In this document: piece by piece, positions 29,333-42,800 of the stretch
Position numbering within the stretch: position 1 is the first letter of the stretch
How the letters are laid out: the number at the start of each line of letters is the position of its first letter
Assembly (NCBI GenBank): GCA_963575745.1
Contig: CAUYUJ010004759.1
Location: 1-64,000, forward strand
Source: Prorocentrum cordatum
Taxonomy: Eukaryota > Sar > Dinophyceae > Prorocentrales > Prorocentraceae
Direction: 5' to 3'
Length of the DNA: 64,000 nucleotides
Made by a program: the position numbers and the translations under genes
Notes under the pieces: generated by a model
Seen by the model: only the letters and a program-made list of their open reading frames with translations
What the model was told of the DNA's origin: nothing
Databases searched by the model: none

Positions 29333-30385
29333 TTACGCCCGACGCGGCACAGACGGCGCTGCGGCGGCGGCGCCCGCCTCCTCCGAGAGGCCGGGCACAT
29401 CTGGCGGCGCGCCCGACGACGTGCCGCAAGGCAGCGTCGCCCTGTGGCGGGCGGCCGCCTCGCGCACCGCGCGCCAGCCGGCGCCCGCGCTGCCGCCCGC
29501 CGCACATCCCGCGGCGCCGCCGGTCGTCTCCTCGGGCGCGCGGGCGGAGCCGCACCTGCTGCAGTACCGGTCCTCGGCCGTGAAGTAGGCGGCGCCGCAG
29601 CGGCACGCGCCGGCGGGCGGCGCAAGGTCGACCGGGGCGGGCGAGCCGCACATGCGGCAGAACCGGGACTCGGCCGCGAGGTAGGCGCCACAGCGGCACG
29701 CGCCGAGGGGCGGCGGCGGCGCGAGGCCGGGGGCCGGCGCGGGCGGGGTGTCGCGGCCGCCCTTGCTGGAGAAGGCGGCCGCCAGGCTGGGGTTCTGCTC
29801 CAGGATGCCCTTCACACGCTCGTCCAGGCCAGCCAGGACCTGCAAGTTCACCTCCTTGTCCTTCTGGTTGGTCACGAAGTACTCCTCGAACCGGAGCGTC
29901 CGGGCCGCCTCCTCGGCCGACTTGTGCAGCCAGGCTCCGAAGAGGTAGTCGCGCAGGGCGGCTTGGCCGTCGCTGCCAGCGACGCCGTGCACCTGGGCAC
30001 GGGTATCGAGACGAGAGGCCGGCGCAAGCCCGTCCTTCAGAGCGTGAATTACCTACCCCGCTTTCGCTTCCAGGCAAAACCAAGCCATACCACGCGCCTC
30101 CTCGTCAAGCGGCCTGACCAGTACAGGCCGTAGTTTGGCATCGTTTGGTATCCTTTGGAAGCGAGGGTGGTCAAAAGCGAGGTAGGTTTGGTTTCCCCTG
30201 AGTCCTGGGTGATCTGGCGCATCGACGTCCAGGCCTCCACGCTCGGCCAGAACCGCCGGTTGTAGTCGGCGTCGAACATGATGATCACCGTGCAGCCCAG
30301 GTAGAGGTCCGCCGGCCCCCTTGTGGGGCCACCAGGCTGCAGGCCCGTGATTCGCAGTTTCCTGTACCAGTCGTAGGTTGTAGTC
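29333..30385 (-). CDS. FDADYNRRFW-type protein with two C-terminal zinc ribbons (5' end missing)
   Basis: Two exons are visible. Exon 1 (30385-30205) reads TYDWYRKLRITG, PADLYLGCTVIIMFDADYN and RRFWPSVEAWTSM. Exon 2 (30034-29333) continues DGLAPASRLDTRAQV, then FEEYFVTNQKDKEVNL and LDERVKGILEQ, a Pro-rich linker, and two zinc-ribbon motifs: CRCGAYLAAESRFCRMC (CxC-x10-CxxC) and CRCGAAYFTAEDRYCSRC (CxC-x11-CxxC). It ends with an Ala-rich tail and TAA. The first part resembles a large dinoflagellate family whose members I remember having a similar FDADYNRRFW...EAW block followed by a VTN-KDKE block; I know no established function. The zinc ribbons suggest protein or nucleic-acid binding. No start codon is present: upstream of 30385 the reading runs into a dispersed repeat, so earlier exons are lost, cut off or beyond the repeats. 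Confidence 0.7.
30035..30204 (-). mobile_element. Intron with terminal inverted repeats and AGGAC duplication (introner)
   Basis: Minus-strand exon 1 ends CACCCAG and exon 2 begins GACGGGCTTGCG. The sequence between starts with GAC again, so AGGAC is present at both borders and only one copy stays in the spliced product. Just inside the duplication, both ends start TCAG (TCAGGGGAAACC, and TCAGAGCGTG on the opposite strand) and share CCTACCTCGCTTT / CCTACCCCGCTTT. No GT donor is available at this junction; AG|GA...AG|GA is the natural choice. Noncanonical GA and GC donors and insertion-derived introns are known in dinoflagellates. Confidence 0.65.
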
Positions 30386-30600
30386 CCACCAGCCCTTTGG
30401 GCGTGAGTGGTTTAGGGAGCTCTCTCTGTTCTCAACCCCCCTTCTTCCCCTTCGGGGAGGGGTTTACCCCTCCCCCTACCCCCTCCCCCTGGGCCTGGAC
30501 AGGAACTCCGGGGTGTTCTCAGGGGGGTCTTTTTCGACCCCTGGGAGGGCCAAAAAACGACGACCCTCACGAGGATTCTGGCCCCGTCGGGGGGACACAG
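30384..30600. repeat. Dispersed repeat of about 220 bases, copy 2
   Basis: Partner of 2893-3115. Its left edge touches the first visible exon of the zinc-ribbon gene. It is followed by the 73-base duplication and a CCCAAGAGG array. Confidence 0.75.
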
Positions 30601-30630
30601 AAAAAAAAACCTCCTCGTCTGTGAAGCCAA

Positions 30631-30770
30631 AATCATTGATTTTACTACGGTTTTGGTCCCATTTTGGCCTTCTGAGGGGGCAGCGCTCCTCTTCCTTCTT
30701 CTCAAAATCATTGATTTTACGAAGGTTTTGGGCTCATTTTTTCCTTCTCAGGGGGTAGCGCTCATTTGCG
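30631..30770. repeat. Two-unit repeat of about 73 bases
   Basis: AAAATCATTGATTTTAC begins each unit, followed by GGTTTTGG, CCTTCT(G/C)AGGGGG and AGCGCTC. Each start is itself a small palindrome (AAAATCATTGATTTT). Unrelated to the 73-base unit near 7 kb. Confidence 0.8.
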
Positions 30771-31820
30771 CTTCTGAGAAGGTCGCAAGAAGCCCCCAAG
30801 AGGCCCGAAGATGCCCCCAGGAGGCTCCCAAGAGGCCTCCAAGAGGCTCCCAAGAGGCCCCCAAGAGGCCCCCAGAGGCTCCCAACAGGCACCCAAGAGG
30901 CTCCCACGAGGCCCGCAGAGCCCCCAAGAGGCTCCCAAGAGGCCCCCAAGAGGCTCCCAAGAGGCGCCCAAGAGGCCCCAAGAGGCCCCCAGGAGGCTCC
31001 CAAGAGGCCCCGCGAGGAGCCCGAACGACTCACACAAGGACGAGGGGCCCGAACGACTCACACCACGAAGAGCCCGAACGACTCACACCACAATGAGAGG
31101 CCCGAACGACTCATACCAGGACGAGGCGCCCGACCGACTCACACCACGAGGAGCCCGAACGACTCACACCACGACGCGGGCCTCCAACGACTCACACCAC
31201 GTGGAGCCCGAACGAGTCACACCAGGAGGAGGGCCAGCGCTCCTACAAGCCCTCCAAGAGGGCCCCCAGAGGTCCACCAGATGGCCCCAAGATTGCGCTT
31301 CTGAGAAGGTCGCAAGAAGCCCCCAAGAGGCCCCAAGATGCCCCCAGGAGGCTCCCAAGAGGCCTCCAAGAGGCTTCCAAGAGGCCCCCAAGAGGCCCCC
31401 AGAGGCTCCCAACAGGCACCCAAGAGGCTCCCACGAGGCCCGCAGAGCCCCCAAGAGGCTCCCAAGACGCCCCCAAGAGGCTCCCAAGAGGCGCCCAAGA
31501 GGCCCCAAGAGGCCCCCAAGAGGCTCCCAAGAGGCCCCACGAGGAGCCCGAACGACTCACACCAGGACGAGGGGCCCGAACGACTCACACCACGAAGAGC
31601 CCGAACGACTCACACCACAAGGAGAGGCCCGAACGACTCATACCAGGACGAGGCGCCCGACCGACTCACACCACGAGGAGCCCGAACGACTCACACCACG
31701 ACGCGGGCCTCCAACGACTCACACCACGTGGAGCCCGAGCGAGTCACACCAGGAGGAGGGGCAACGCTCATACAAGCCCTCCAAGAGGGCCCCCAGAGGT
31801 CCACCAGATGGCCCCAAGAG
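30769..31820. repeat. 526-base direct tandem duplication
   Basis: TTGCGCTTCTGAGAAGGTCG at 30769 and 31295 begins two nearly identical units. Each has a CCCAAGAGG part and a part made of the 25-base CCCGAACGACTCAC unit, and ends AGGTCCACCAGATGGCCCC. The open frames of 400 and 232 codons are repeat products. Confidence 0.9.
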
Positions 31821-31959
31821 GTTCCCAGATGGCCCACAGGAGGTCCCCAGGAGGCACCACGAGGCCTCCATGAGGCCCCGAAGCTACCCCCAAGAGGTTC
31901 CCAAGAGGCCCCAAGAGGCGCCGAATACTCCGCAAGAGGCCTCCGAGCGGCTTCCACAA

Positions 31960-32567
<608 letters not shown>

Positions 32568-32577
32568 TTGAAACGGT

Positions 32578-32627
32578 TAATATTACAGTAATAATTCCCT
32601 GAACAATTTTTCCGGTAATGTAATGGG
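32578..32627. repeat. Border module, left copy
   Basis: Contains ATTACAGTAATAATT and TTTTTCCGGTAATGTAATG. A direct copy is at 43420-43468. Here it lies between the (TAC)n tract and the satellite. Confidence 0.7.
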
Positions 32628-32679
32628 CGTGCGTGACTTTCTGGTTGGATTTATTTGTTCAGGAAGGTGGGTGGATTCT

Positions 32680-35600
32680 AGAAGGGAATTAACAGGAGTT
32701 GGGGAGGATTTGGGAATTGGGGGGGTTACAAAGGAAAGAGCAGGAGTTGGGAAGTTGGGACCCGGGGATGATTCTACAAAGGAAAGAGCAGGAGTTGGGG
32801 GGGATTCTGGAATTGGGGAGGATTCTACAAAAGGAAAAAAGGAGGAGTTGGGGAGGATTTGGGAATTGGGGAGGATTCTACAAAAGGAAAAGGAGGAGTT
32901 GGGGAGGATTTGGGAATGGGGGGGGTTCTACAAAGGAAAAAGGAGGAGCTGGGGAGGATTTGGGAAGTGGGGAGGATTCTACAAAGGAAGAAGGAAGGGT
33001 TGGGGAGGATTTGGGAATTGGGGAGGATTCTACAAAGGAAACAGGATGAGTTGGGGGGGATTTTGGAATTGGAAATGATTCTACAAAGGAAAAAAGTAGA
33101 GTTGGGGAGGAATTTTGAATTGGAGAGGATTCTACAAAGCAAAAAAGAGGAGTTGTGGAGGATTTGGGAATTGGGGGAAGGGGGTGCTTCTAGAAAAGAA
33201 AAAGGAGGGGTTGGGGAGGATTTTGGAATTGGGGAGGATTCTACAAAGGAAAAAGGAGGACTTGGGGAGGATTTTGGAATTGTGGAGGATTCTACACAGG
33301 AAAAAAAAGAGCTGAGGAGGATTGAGGAATTGGGAAGATTCTACAAAAGGAAAAAGGAGGAGTTGGGGAGGATTTGGGAATTGGGGTGGATTCTACAAAG
33401 GAAAAAGGAGGAGTTGGGGAGGATTTCTGGCATTGGGGAGGATTCTACAAAGGAAACAGGATGAGTTGGGGAGGATTTGGGAATTGGGAAGGATTCCACA
33501 AAGGAAAAAGGAGGAGTTGGGGAGGATTTGGGACTTGGGGAGGATTCTACAAAGGAAAAAAGATGGAGTTGGGGAGGATTTGGGAATTGGGGAGGATTCC
33601 ACAGGGAAAAAAAAGAGTTTGGGGGGGGATTTGGGAATTGGGGAGGATTCTACAAAGGAAAAAAGAAGAGTTGGGGAGGATTTGGGACTTGGGAGCATTC
33701 TACAACGGAAAAAGAAGCTGGGGAGGATTTGGGAATTGGGGAGGATTCTACAAACGAAAAAGGAAGAGTTGGGGAGGATTTGGGAATTGAGGAGGATTCT
33801 ACACAGGAAGAAGGAAGAGTTGGGGAGGATTTGGGAATTGGGGAGGATTCTACAAAGGAAAAAAGGAGGAGTTGGGGAGGATTTGGGAATTGGGGAGGAT
33901 TCTACAAAAGAGAAAGGAGAAGTTGGGGATGCTTTGGGAATTGGTGAGGATTCCACACAGGAAAAAGGATGAGTTGGGGAGGATTTGGGAAGTGGTGAGG
34001 ATTCTACAAAGGAGAAAGGGGAGTTGGGGAGCATTTGGGAATTGGGGAGCGTTCTACAAAGGAACAAGGAGGAGTTGGGGAAGATTTGGGAATTGGGGCG
34101 GATTCTACAAAGGAAAAAGGATGAGTTGGGGCGGATTTGGGAACGGGGTGGGTTCTACAAAGGAAAAAAGAGGAGTCGGGGAGGATTTGGGAATTGGGGA
34201 GGATTCTACAAAAGAGAAATAAGGAGTTGGGGAGGATTTTGGAATTGTGGAGGATTCCACAAAAAGAAAAAAGGATGAGTTGAGGGGATTCTTTGGGAAT
34301 TGGTGAGGATTCTACAAAGGAAAAAGAATGAGTTGGGGAGGATTTGGGGATTGGGGAGGATTCTACAAAGGAAAAAGGAACCGTTGGTGAGGATTTTGGA
34401 ATTGGGGGGGGAATCTTCAAAGGAAAAAAAAAAGTTGAAGATGATTTGGGAATTGGGGCGGATTCTACAAAAGAAAAAAGAGGATTTGGGGGGGATTTGG
34501 GAATTGGGGGGGGTTCTACCGGGGAAAAAGGAGGAGTTGGGAAGGATTCGGAAATCTGAAGGATTCTACAAAAGGAAAGATGAGGAGTTGGGGAGGATCT
34601 GGGTATGTGGGGAGGATTCTACAAAGGAAAAAAACAAGTGGGGAGGATTTTGGAATTGGGGAGGATTCTACAAAGAAAAAGACGGAGTTGGGGATGATTT
34701 CGGAACTGAGGAGGATTCTACAAAGGAAAAAGACCGAGTTGGGGAGGATTTGGGAATTGGTGAGGATTCTACAAAGGAAAAAGGAAGAGTTCAGGGAGGA
34801 TTTGGAAATTGGCGAGGATTCTACAATGGAAAAAATGGTGAGATGGGGAGGATTTGGGAATTGGTGCGGATTCTACAAATGGGAGAAGGATGAGTTGGGG
34901 AGGATTTGGGGATTGTGGAGGATTCAACAAACGAAAAAGGATGAGTTGGGGAGGATTTGGGAATCGGGGAGGATTCTAAACAAGGAAAAAGGATGAGTGA
35001 GGGAGGATTTGGGAATTGAGAAGGATTCTACACAGGAAAACGACGGAGTTGGGTGGGATTTGGGAATTGGGGAGGATTCCACAAAGGAAAAAAGGTGTGT
35101 TGGGGAGGATTTGGGAAGTGGTGAGGATTCTACAAAAGGAAAATGAATAGTTGGGGATACTTTGGGAATTGGTGAGGATTCTACACATGAAAAAAGAAGA
35201 GTTGAGGATGATTTGGGAATTGAGACGGATTCTACAAAGGAAAGAGGAGGAGCTGGGGGGGATTTGGGAATTGGGGAGGATTCTACAAAGGAAAAAGGAG
35301 GAGTTGGGGAGGATTTGGGAATTGGGGAGGGTTCTACCAAGGAAAAAGGGGAAGTTGGCAAGGATTTGGGAATTGGGGAGGATTCTACAAAAGGAAAAAG
35401 GAAGAGTTGGGGAGGATCTGAGTATTTGGGTGAGATTCTACAGCGGAAAAAAAAAACGAGTTGGGGAGGATTAAGGAATTGGGGGGGATCCTACACATGA
35501 ACAAGAGGGAGTTGGTGAGGATTTGGGAATTGGGGAAGATTCTACAAAGGAAAAAGGAAGAGGTGGGGATGATCTGGGAATTGGGGATTATTCTACCAAG

Positions 35601-38600
35601 GAAAAAATAGGAGTTGAGGGGGGATTTGGGAATTGTGGAGGATTCTACAAAGGAAAAAGGAGGAGTTGGGGAGGATTCGGGAATTGGGGAGGATTCTACA
35701 AAGGAATGTAGGAATAGTTGGGGAGGATTTGGGAACTGAGGAGGATTCTACAAAAGAGAAAGGAGGAGTTGGGGAGGATTCGGGAATCGGGGAGGATTCC
35801 ACAACGGAAAAAAGGGTGCGTTGGTGAGGATTTGGGAATTTGGGCGGATTCTACAAAGGAAAAAGGAAGAGTTGGGAAGGATTTTGGAATTGGGGAGGAT
35901 TCTACAAAGGAGCAAGGAGGAGTTGGGGAGGATTTGGAATTTGCTGAGGATTCTACAAAACATGAAAAAGGACGAGTTGGGGAGGATTTTGGAATTGGGG
36001 AGGATTCTACAAAGGAAAACATGTTGTGGGGAGGATTTGGGAATTGGGGAGGATTCTACAAAAAGAAAAAAGGATGAGTTGGGGAGGATTTGGGAATTGG
36101 GGAGGATTCTACAAAAGGGAAAAAAAAGAAGAGTTGGGGAGGATTTTGGACATTGGGGATGATTCTACAAACGAAAGAGGATGAGTTGGGGAGGATTTTG
36201 GAATTCGGGGGGATTCTACAAAGGAAAAAAATAGGAGTTGGGCAGGACTTGGGAATTGAGGAGGGTTCCACAAAGAAAAGAAGGAGGACATGGGGGGGAT
36301 TTGGGAATTGGGTGAGGATTCTACAAAGGAAAAAGGAGGAGTTGGGGAGGATTTGGGAATTGGGGAAGATTTTACATGGGAAAACATGTGTTGGAGAGGA
36401 TTTGGGAATTGGGGAGGATTCTACACAGGAAAAAAAGAGGAGTTGGGGAGGATTTGGGAATTGGGGAGGATTCTACAAAGGAAAAATGAAGAGGGATGAT
36501 TTGGGAATTGCTGGTGATTCTACAAAAGGAAAATGAGGGAGTTGAGGAAGAGTTGGGGAGGATTTGGGCCTTGGGGAGGAATCTGCAAAGGAAAAAGGAG
36601 GGGTTGTGGAGGATTTGGGCATTGGGGAGGATTTTACAAAAGAGAAAGGAGGAGTTGGGGATGATTTGGGAATTGGCGATCCTCCAAATGAAAAAGACGG
36701 AGTTGGGGAGGATTTGGGAATTGAGGAGGGTTCTATCTACAAAGGAGAAGGGGGAGTTGGGGAGGATTTGAAATTGGTGAGGGTTCTACAAAGGAAAAAG
36801 GATGAGGTGGGGAGGATTTTGGAATTGGGGAGGATTCTACAAAGGAAAAAGGATGAGTTGGAGAGGATTTGGGAATTGGGGATTTTACAAAGGAAAACAG
36901 AGAAGTCGGGGGGGATTCGGGGATTTGGTGAGGATTCTACGAAAGGAAAAAAGGATGAGTTGGGGAGGATTTGGGAATTGGGGAGGATTCTACAAAGGAA
37001 AAAGGAGGAGCCGGGGAGGATTTGGGAATTGGGGGTGATTCTACAAAGGAAAACGGAGGAGTTGGGGAGGACTTGGGAATTGGGGAGGATTCTACAACGG
37101 AAAAAGGAGGAGTTGGGGAGGAGTTGGGGATTGGAGAGGATTCCACAAAGGAAAAAGGACGAGTTGGGGGGATTTGGGAATTGGGGGAGGATTCTACAAA
37201 GGAAAAAGGAGGGGTTGGGGTGGATTTGGGAATTGGGGAGGATCTACAAAGGAAAAAGGAGGAGTTGGAGAGGATTTGGGAATTGGGTGGGATTCTACAA
37301 GGGAAAAAGGATGAATTGGGGGGAATCTGGGAATTGGGGAGGATTCTACAAAGGAAAAAAAAAGGAGTTGGAGAGGATGTAGGAATTTGTAAAGGATTCT
37401 ACAAAAGGAAAAAGGAGGAGTTGGGCAGAATTTGGGAATTGGGGGGGATTCTACAAAGGGAAAAGGAAGAGTTGGGGAGGATTTGGGAATCGGTGAGGGT
37501 TCTACCAAGGAAACAGGATGAGTAGGGGAGGATTTGGGAAGTGGAAAGGATATTACAACGGGAAAACGCGGAGTTGGCGAGGATTTGGGAATTGGGGAGG
37601 ATTCTACAACGGAAAAAAAAAAAAAACTAGTTGGGAAGGATTTTGGAATTGGGCAGGGTTCTACAGAGGAAAAAAAAGGAGTTGGGGAGGATTTGGGAAT
37701 TGGGGAGGATTCTACAAAAAGGAAAAATGATGAGTTGGGGAGGATTTGGGAATTTGGGGAGGATTCTACAACGGAAAAAGGAGGAGTTGGGGAGAATTTG
37801 GGAATTGGGGAGGGTTCTACAAAGGAAAAAGGATGAGTTGGGGAGGATTTTGGAATTGGGGAAGATTCTACAAAGGAAAAAAAAAGGAGTTGGGGAGGAT
37901 TTGGGAATTGGGGAGGATTCTACAAAGGCAAAATGATGAGTTGGGGAGGATTTGGGAATTGGGGAGGATTCTACAACGTAAAAAAAAAGAGTTGGGGAGG
38001 ATTTGGGAATTGGTGAGGATTCTACAAAGGAAAAAGGAGGAGTTGGGGAGGATTTTGGAATTGGTGATGATTCTACAAAGGAAAAAAGAAGAGTTGAGGA
38101 TGATTCGGGAATTGGAAAGGATTCTACAAAGGAAAAAAGAGGAGTTGGGGAGGATGTGGGAATTGGGGAGGATTCCACAAAAGGAAAAAGGATGAGTTGG
38201 GGAGGATTTGGGAATCGGTGAGGGTTCTACCAAGGAAAAAAGGAGTTGGGAAGGATTTGGGAATTTGGGAGGATTCTACAAAGGGAAAAAGGAAGAGTTG
38301 GGGAGGATCTGGGTATTTGGGGAGGATTCTACAAAGGGAAAAAATAGGAGTTGGTGAGGATTTGGGAATTGGGGAGCGTTCTACAAAGGAAAAAGGAGGT
38401 GTTGGGGAGGATTTGAGAATTGGGGAGGATTCTACAAATGAAAAAGGATGAGTTGGGGAAGATTTTGGAATTGTGGAGGATTCTACAAAGGAAAAAGGAG
38501 GAGTTGGGGAGGATTTGGGAATGGAGGAGGATTCTACAAAGGAAAAAGGAGGAGTTGGGGAGGATTTGGGAATTGGGGAGGATTCTTACAACGGAAAACG

Positions 38601-39612
38601 GAAGAGTTGGGAAGGATTTGGGAATTGGGGAGGATTCTACAAAAGGAAAAAGGATGAGTTGGGGAGGATTCGGGAATCGGGGAGGATTCTACAAAGGAAC
38701 AAGGAGGGGTTGGGAAGGATTGGGGAATTGGGGAGGATTCCACAAAGGAAAAAGGAGGAGTTGTGGAGGATTTGGATATTGGGAAAGGGTCTACAAAGGA
38801 AAAAAAAAGAAGTTGGGGAGGATTTGGGAATTGGTGAGGATTCTACAAAAGGAAAAAGGAGGAGTTGGGGAGGATTTTGGAATTGGGGAGGATTCTACAG
38901 GAAGGAAAAAGGATAAGTTTGGGAAGATTTTTTGGCATTGGGGAGGATTCTACAACCGAAACAAGATGAGTTGGGGAGGATTTGGGAATTGGGGAGGATT
39001 CTACAAAGGAAAAAGGAGGAGTTGGGGAGGATTTGGGAGTTGGGGAGGATTCCACAGAGGAAAAAAAGAAGAGTTGGGGAAGATCTGGGAATTGGGGAGG
39101 GTTCTACAAAGGGAAAAGAGGGAGTTAGGGGAGGATTTGGGAATTGGGGAGGATTCCACAAAGGGGAAAAAAAAGAAGTTGGGAAGGATTTGGGGAATTG
39201 GGGAGGATTCCACAACTGAAAAAAGATGAGTTGGGGATGAATTGGGAATCGGGGAGGATTCTACAAAGGAAAAAGGAGGAGCTGGGGAGCATTTGGGAAT
39301 TGGGCTGGGATTCCACAAAGGAAAAAAAGAAGAGTTGGGGAGGAGTTGGGAATTGGGGAGGATTCTACAAAGGAAAAAATGAGGAGTTGGGGAGGATTTG
39401 GGAATTGGGGAGAATTCTACACATGAAAAAGGAGGAGTTTGGGAGGATTTCGGAATTGAGGGAGATTCTACAACAGGAAAAAGGATGAGTTGGGGAGGAT
39501 TTGGGAATTGGGGAGGACTCTTCAAAGGGAAACGGAGGAGTTGGGGAGGATTTGGACATTGGGGAGGGTTCCACAAAGGAAAAAGGAGGAGTTGGGGATG
39601 AATTTTTTGCAG
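32680..39612 (+). repeat. 51-base satellite, forward arm (about 135 units)
   Basis: The unit is GGGGAGGATTTGGGAATT, then GGGGAGGATTCTACAAAGG, then AAAAAGGAGGAGTT. It is built from a sub-repeat, since GGGGAGGATT occurs twice per unit. At 51 bases it encodes a 17-residue period, consensus GEDLGIGEDSTKEKGGV, with other frames also open for stretches up to about 270 codons until indels break them. Indels are spread throughout, so I do not call a protein. Confidence 0.95.
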
Positions 39613-39890
39613 TGGGGAGGACGCCCAACAGGGCCAAAAGAGGCGAAACAATAAGCCCCAAGAGAGAACCCCGAGAGGCCCCAAAGAAGCCCCAGACGTG
39701 CCCCAAGAAGCCTCAAAACTGCCTCCAAGTGGCCCCCGAGAGGCCCTCCACGACATCCCAACGAACATCCAAGAGGTTCCCGGTGCCTTCCGGAACAATC
39801 GCCACCGAGCATGCTGGACTGGCACAGCGGCGGGACTTGACACAGGCAGCTGGATAATCATCACGATAATGTAGACTGTAATTCAGAATG
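39613..39890. other. Centre of the satellite inversion
   Basis: About 280 non-satellite bases. The left half has diverged CCCAAGAAGCC units; the right half (TTCCCGGTGCCTTCCGGAAC, CATGCTGGACTGGCACAGCG) is unique. Here the satellite changes strand. Confidence 0.85.
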
Positions 39891-42800
39891 CTTTGTAGAA
39901 TCCTCCACAATCCCCAAATCCTCCCCAACTCCTCCTTTTTCCTTTGAAGAATCCTCCCCAAATTCCAAAATCCTCCGCAACTCCTCCTTGCTCCTTTGTA
40001 GAATCCTCCCCAATTCCCAAATCCTCCCCAACTCTTCCTTTTTCCTTTGTAGAATCCTCCCCAATTCCCGAATCCTCCCCAACTCCTCATATTTCATTTG
40101 TTGAATGCTCCCCAATTCCCGAATCCTCCCCAACTCTTCCTTTTTCCTTTGTAGAATCCTCCCCAGTTCCCAAATCCTCTCCAACTCCTCCTTTTTCCTT
40201 TGTAGAATCCTCCACAATTCCAAAATCCTCTCAACTCATCCTTCTTCCTTTGTAGAACCCTCCCCGATTCCCAAATCCTTCCCAACTCCTCCTTTCTCCT
40301 TTGTAGAATCCTCCCCAATTCCGAAATCCTCCCCAAACTCCTCCTTCTTCCTTTGTAGAATCCTCCCCGATTCCAGATCCTCCCCAACTCCTCCTTTTTC
40401 ATGTGTAGAATCCTCCCCAATTCCCAAATCCTCCCCAATTCTTCATTTTTTCCTTTGTAGAATCCTCCCCAATTCCCAAATCCTCCCCAACTATTCCTTT
40501 TTCCCGTGTAGAAGCCTCCCCAATTCCCAAAATCCTCCCCAACTCCTCCTTTTTCCTGCGTAGAATCCTCCCCAATTCCCAAATCTCCCCCAACTCCTCC
40601 TTTTTCCTTTGTAGAACCCTCCCCGATTCCCAAATCCTCCCCAACTCCCCTTTCTCCTTTGTAAAATCCTCCACACATTCCCCAATCCTCCCCAACTCTT
40701 CCTTTTTCCTTTGTAGAATCCCCCCAATTCCCAAATCCTCCCCAACTCCCTCTTTTTCCTTTGTAGAATCCTCCCCAATTCCCAAATCCTCCCCAACTAT
40801 TCCTTTTTCCGTTTGTAGAATCCTCCTCAATTCCCAAATCCTCCCCAACTTATCATTTTTCCTTTGTAGAATCCTCCACAATTCCCAAATCCCACCCGAC
40901 TCCCTCTTTTTTCTTTTGTAGAATCCTCCACAATTCCAAAATCCTCAATTTTCCTTTGTAGAATCCCCCCCAATTTCCCAAAGTGCACCCCAACTCATCC
41001 TTGTTCGTTTGTAGAATCCCCCCCAATTCCCAAATCCTCCCGAACACATCCTTTTTCCTTTGTAGAATCCTCCCCAATTCCCAGATCCTCCCCAACTCTT
41101 CCTTTTTCCCTTGTAGAACCCTCCCCAATTCCCAAATCCTCCCCAACTCCTCCATTCTCCTTTGTAGAATCCTCCCCAATTCCCAAATCCTCCCCAACTC
41201 TTCCTTCTTCCTTTGTAGAATCCTCCTCAATTCCCAAATCCTCCCCAACTCTTCTTTTTTCATGTGTAGAATCCTTCTCAATTCCCAAATCCTCCCCAAC
41301 ACCTTTTTTTTCCTTTTTGTAGAATCCTCCCCAAATACCCAGATCCCCCCCAACACCTCCTTTTTTTTCTTTTCGTAGAATCCTCCCAAATTCCCAAATC
41401 CTCCCCAACTCTTCCTTTTTCCGTGGCAGAACTCACCCCAATTCCCAAATCCTCCCCAACTCCTCCTTTTTCCTTTGTAGAATCCTCCTCCATTCCCAAA
41501 TCCTCCCCAGCTCCTCCTTTTTCGTGTGTAGAACCCGCCTCAATTCCAAAATCATCCTCAACTTCTTTTTTTTCCTTTGCAGAATCCTCCCCAATTCCCA
41601 AATCTTCCCCAACTCATCTTTTCTCCTCTGCGTAATCCTCCCCAATTCCAAAATCCTCCCCAACTCCTCTTCTTTTCCTTTGTGGAATCCTCACCAGTTC
41701 CCAAATCCCCCCCAAATCATCATTTTTCCGTTGTAGAATCCTCCCCATTTCCCAAATCCTCCCCAACTCCTCCTTTTTCCTTTGTAGAACCCTCCCCAAT
41801 TCCGAGATCCCTTCCAAATCACATTTTCTCATTTGTAGAATCCTCCACAATTCCAAAATTCTCCCAAACTCATCCTTTTTTCCTTTGTAGAATCCTCCCC
41901 AATTCCCAAATCCTCCCCAAATATTCCTTTTTCCGTTTGTAGAATCCTCCGCAATTCCAAAATCCTCCCCAACTCCACCTTTTCCTTTGTAAAATCCTCC
42001 TCAATTCCCAGATCCTCCCCAACTCCTCCTTTTTCCTTCGTAGCATCCTCCCCAATTCCCAAATCCTCCCCAACTCTTCCTTTTTTCCTTTGAAGAATCC
42101 TCTCTCATTCCTAAATCCTCCCCAACTCCTCCTTTTTTCCTGTAGAATCCTCCTCAATTCCGAAGTCCTCCCCAACTCCTCCTTTTCCCTTTGTGGAATC
42201 CTCCCCAATTCCCAAATCCTCCCCAACTTGTCCGTTTTCCCTTGTAGAATCCTCACCAATTCCAAACTCCTCCCCAACTCCTCCTTTTTTTTTCCTTTGT
42301 AGAATCCTCCCCAATGCCAAGAAAATCCGCCCCAACTCCTCCTTTTTCCTTTGTAGAATCCTCCCCAATTCCAAAAATTCTCCCCAACTCCCTCTTTTTC
42401 CTTTTGTAGAATCCTCCCCAATTCCCAAATCCTCCCAAACTCCCTCTTTTTCCTTGGTAGAATCCTCCCAAATTTCCAAATCCTCCCCAACTCCTTCTTT
42501 TTCCTTTGTAGAACCCTCCCAATTCCAAAATCACCCCCAACTCCTCCTTTGTCCTTTGTAGAATCTCTCAAATTCCCAACTCCTCCCCAACTCCTCCTGT
42601 TTCCGTTGTAGAATCCTCACCAATTCCCAAATCCTCCCCAACTCCTCCATTCTCCTTTGTAGAATCCTTCCAAATTCACAAATCCTCACCAACTTCTCTT
42701 TTTTCTTTTGCAGAATCCTCCCCAATTCCCAAATCCTCCCCAACTCCTCCTTTTTCCTTTTGTAGAATTCCCAATCCATTCCCAAATCCTCCCCAACTCC

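Noticed and set aside
32623-39601. Many acidic proteins of 60-272 codons
   Set aside because: Frames of the 51-base satellite that shift at each indel; recorded as satellite instead.
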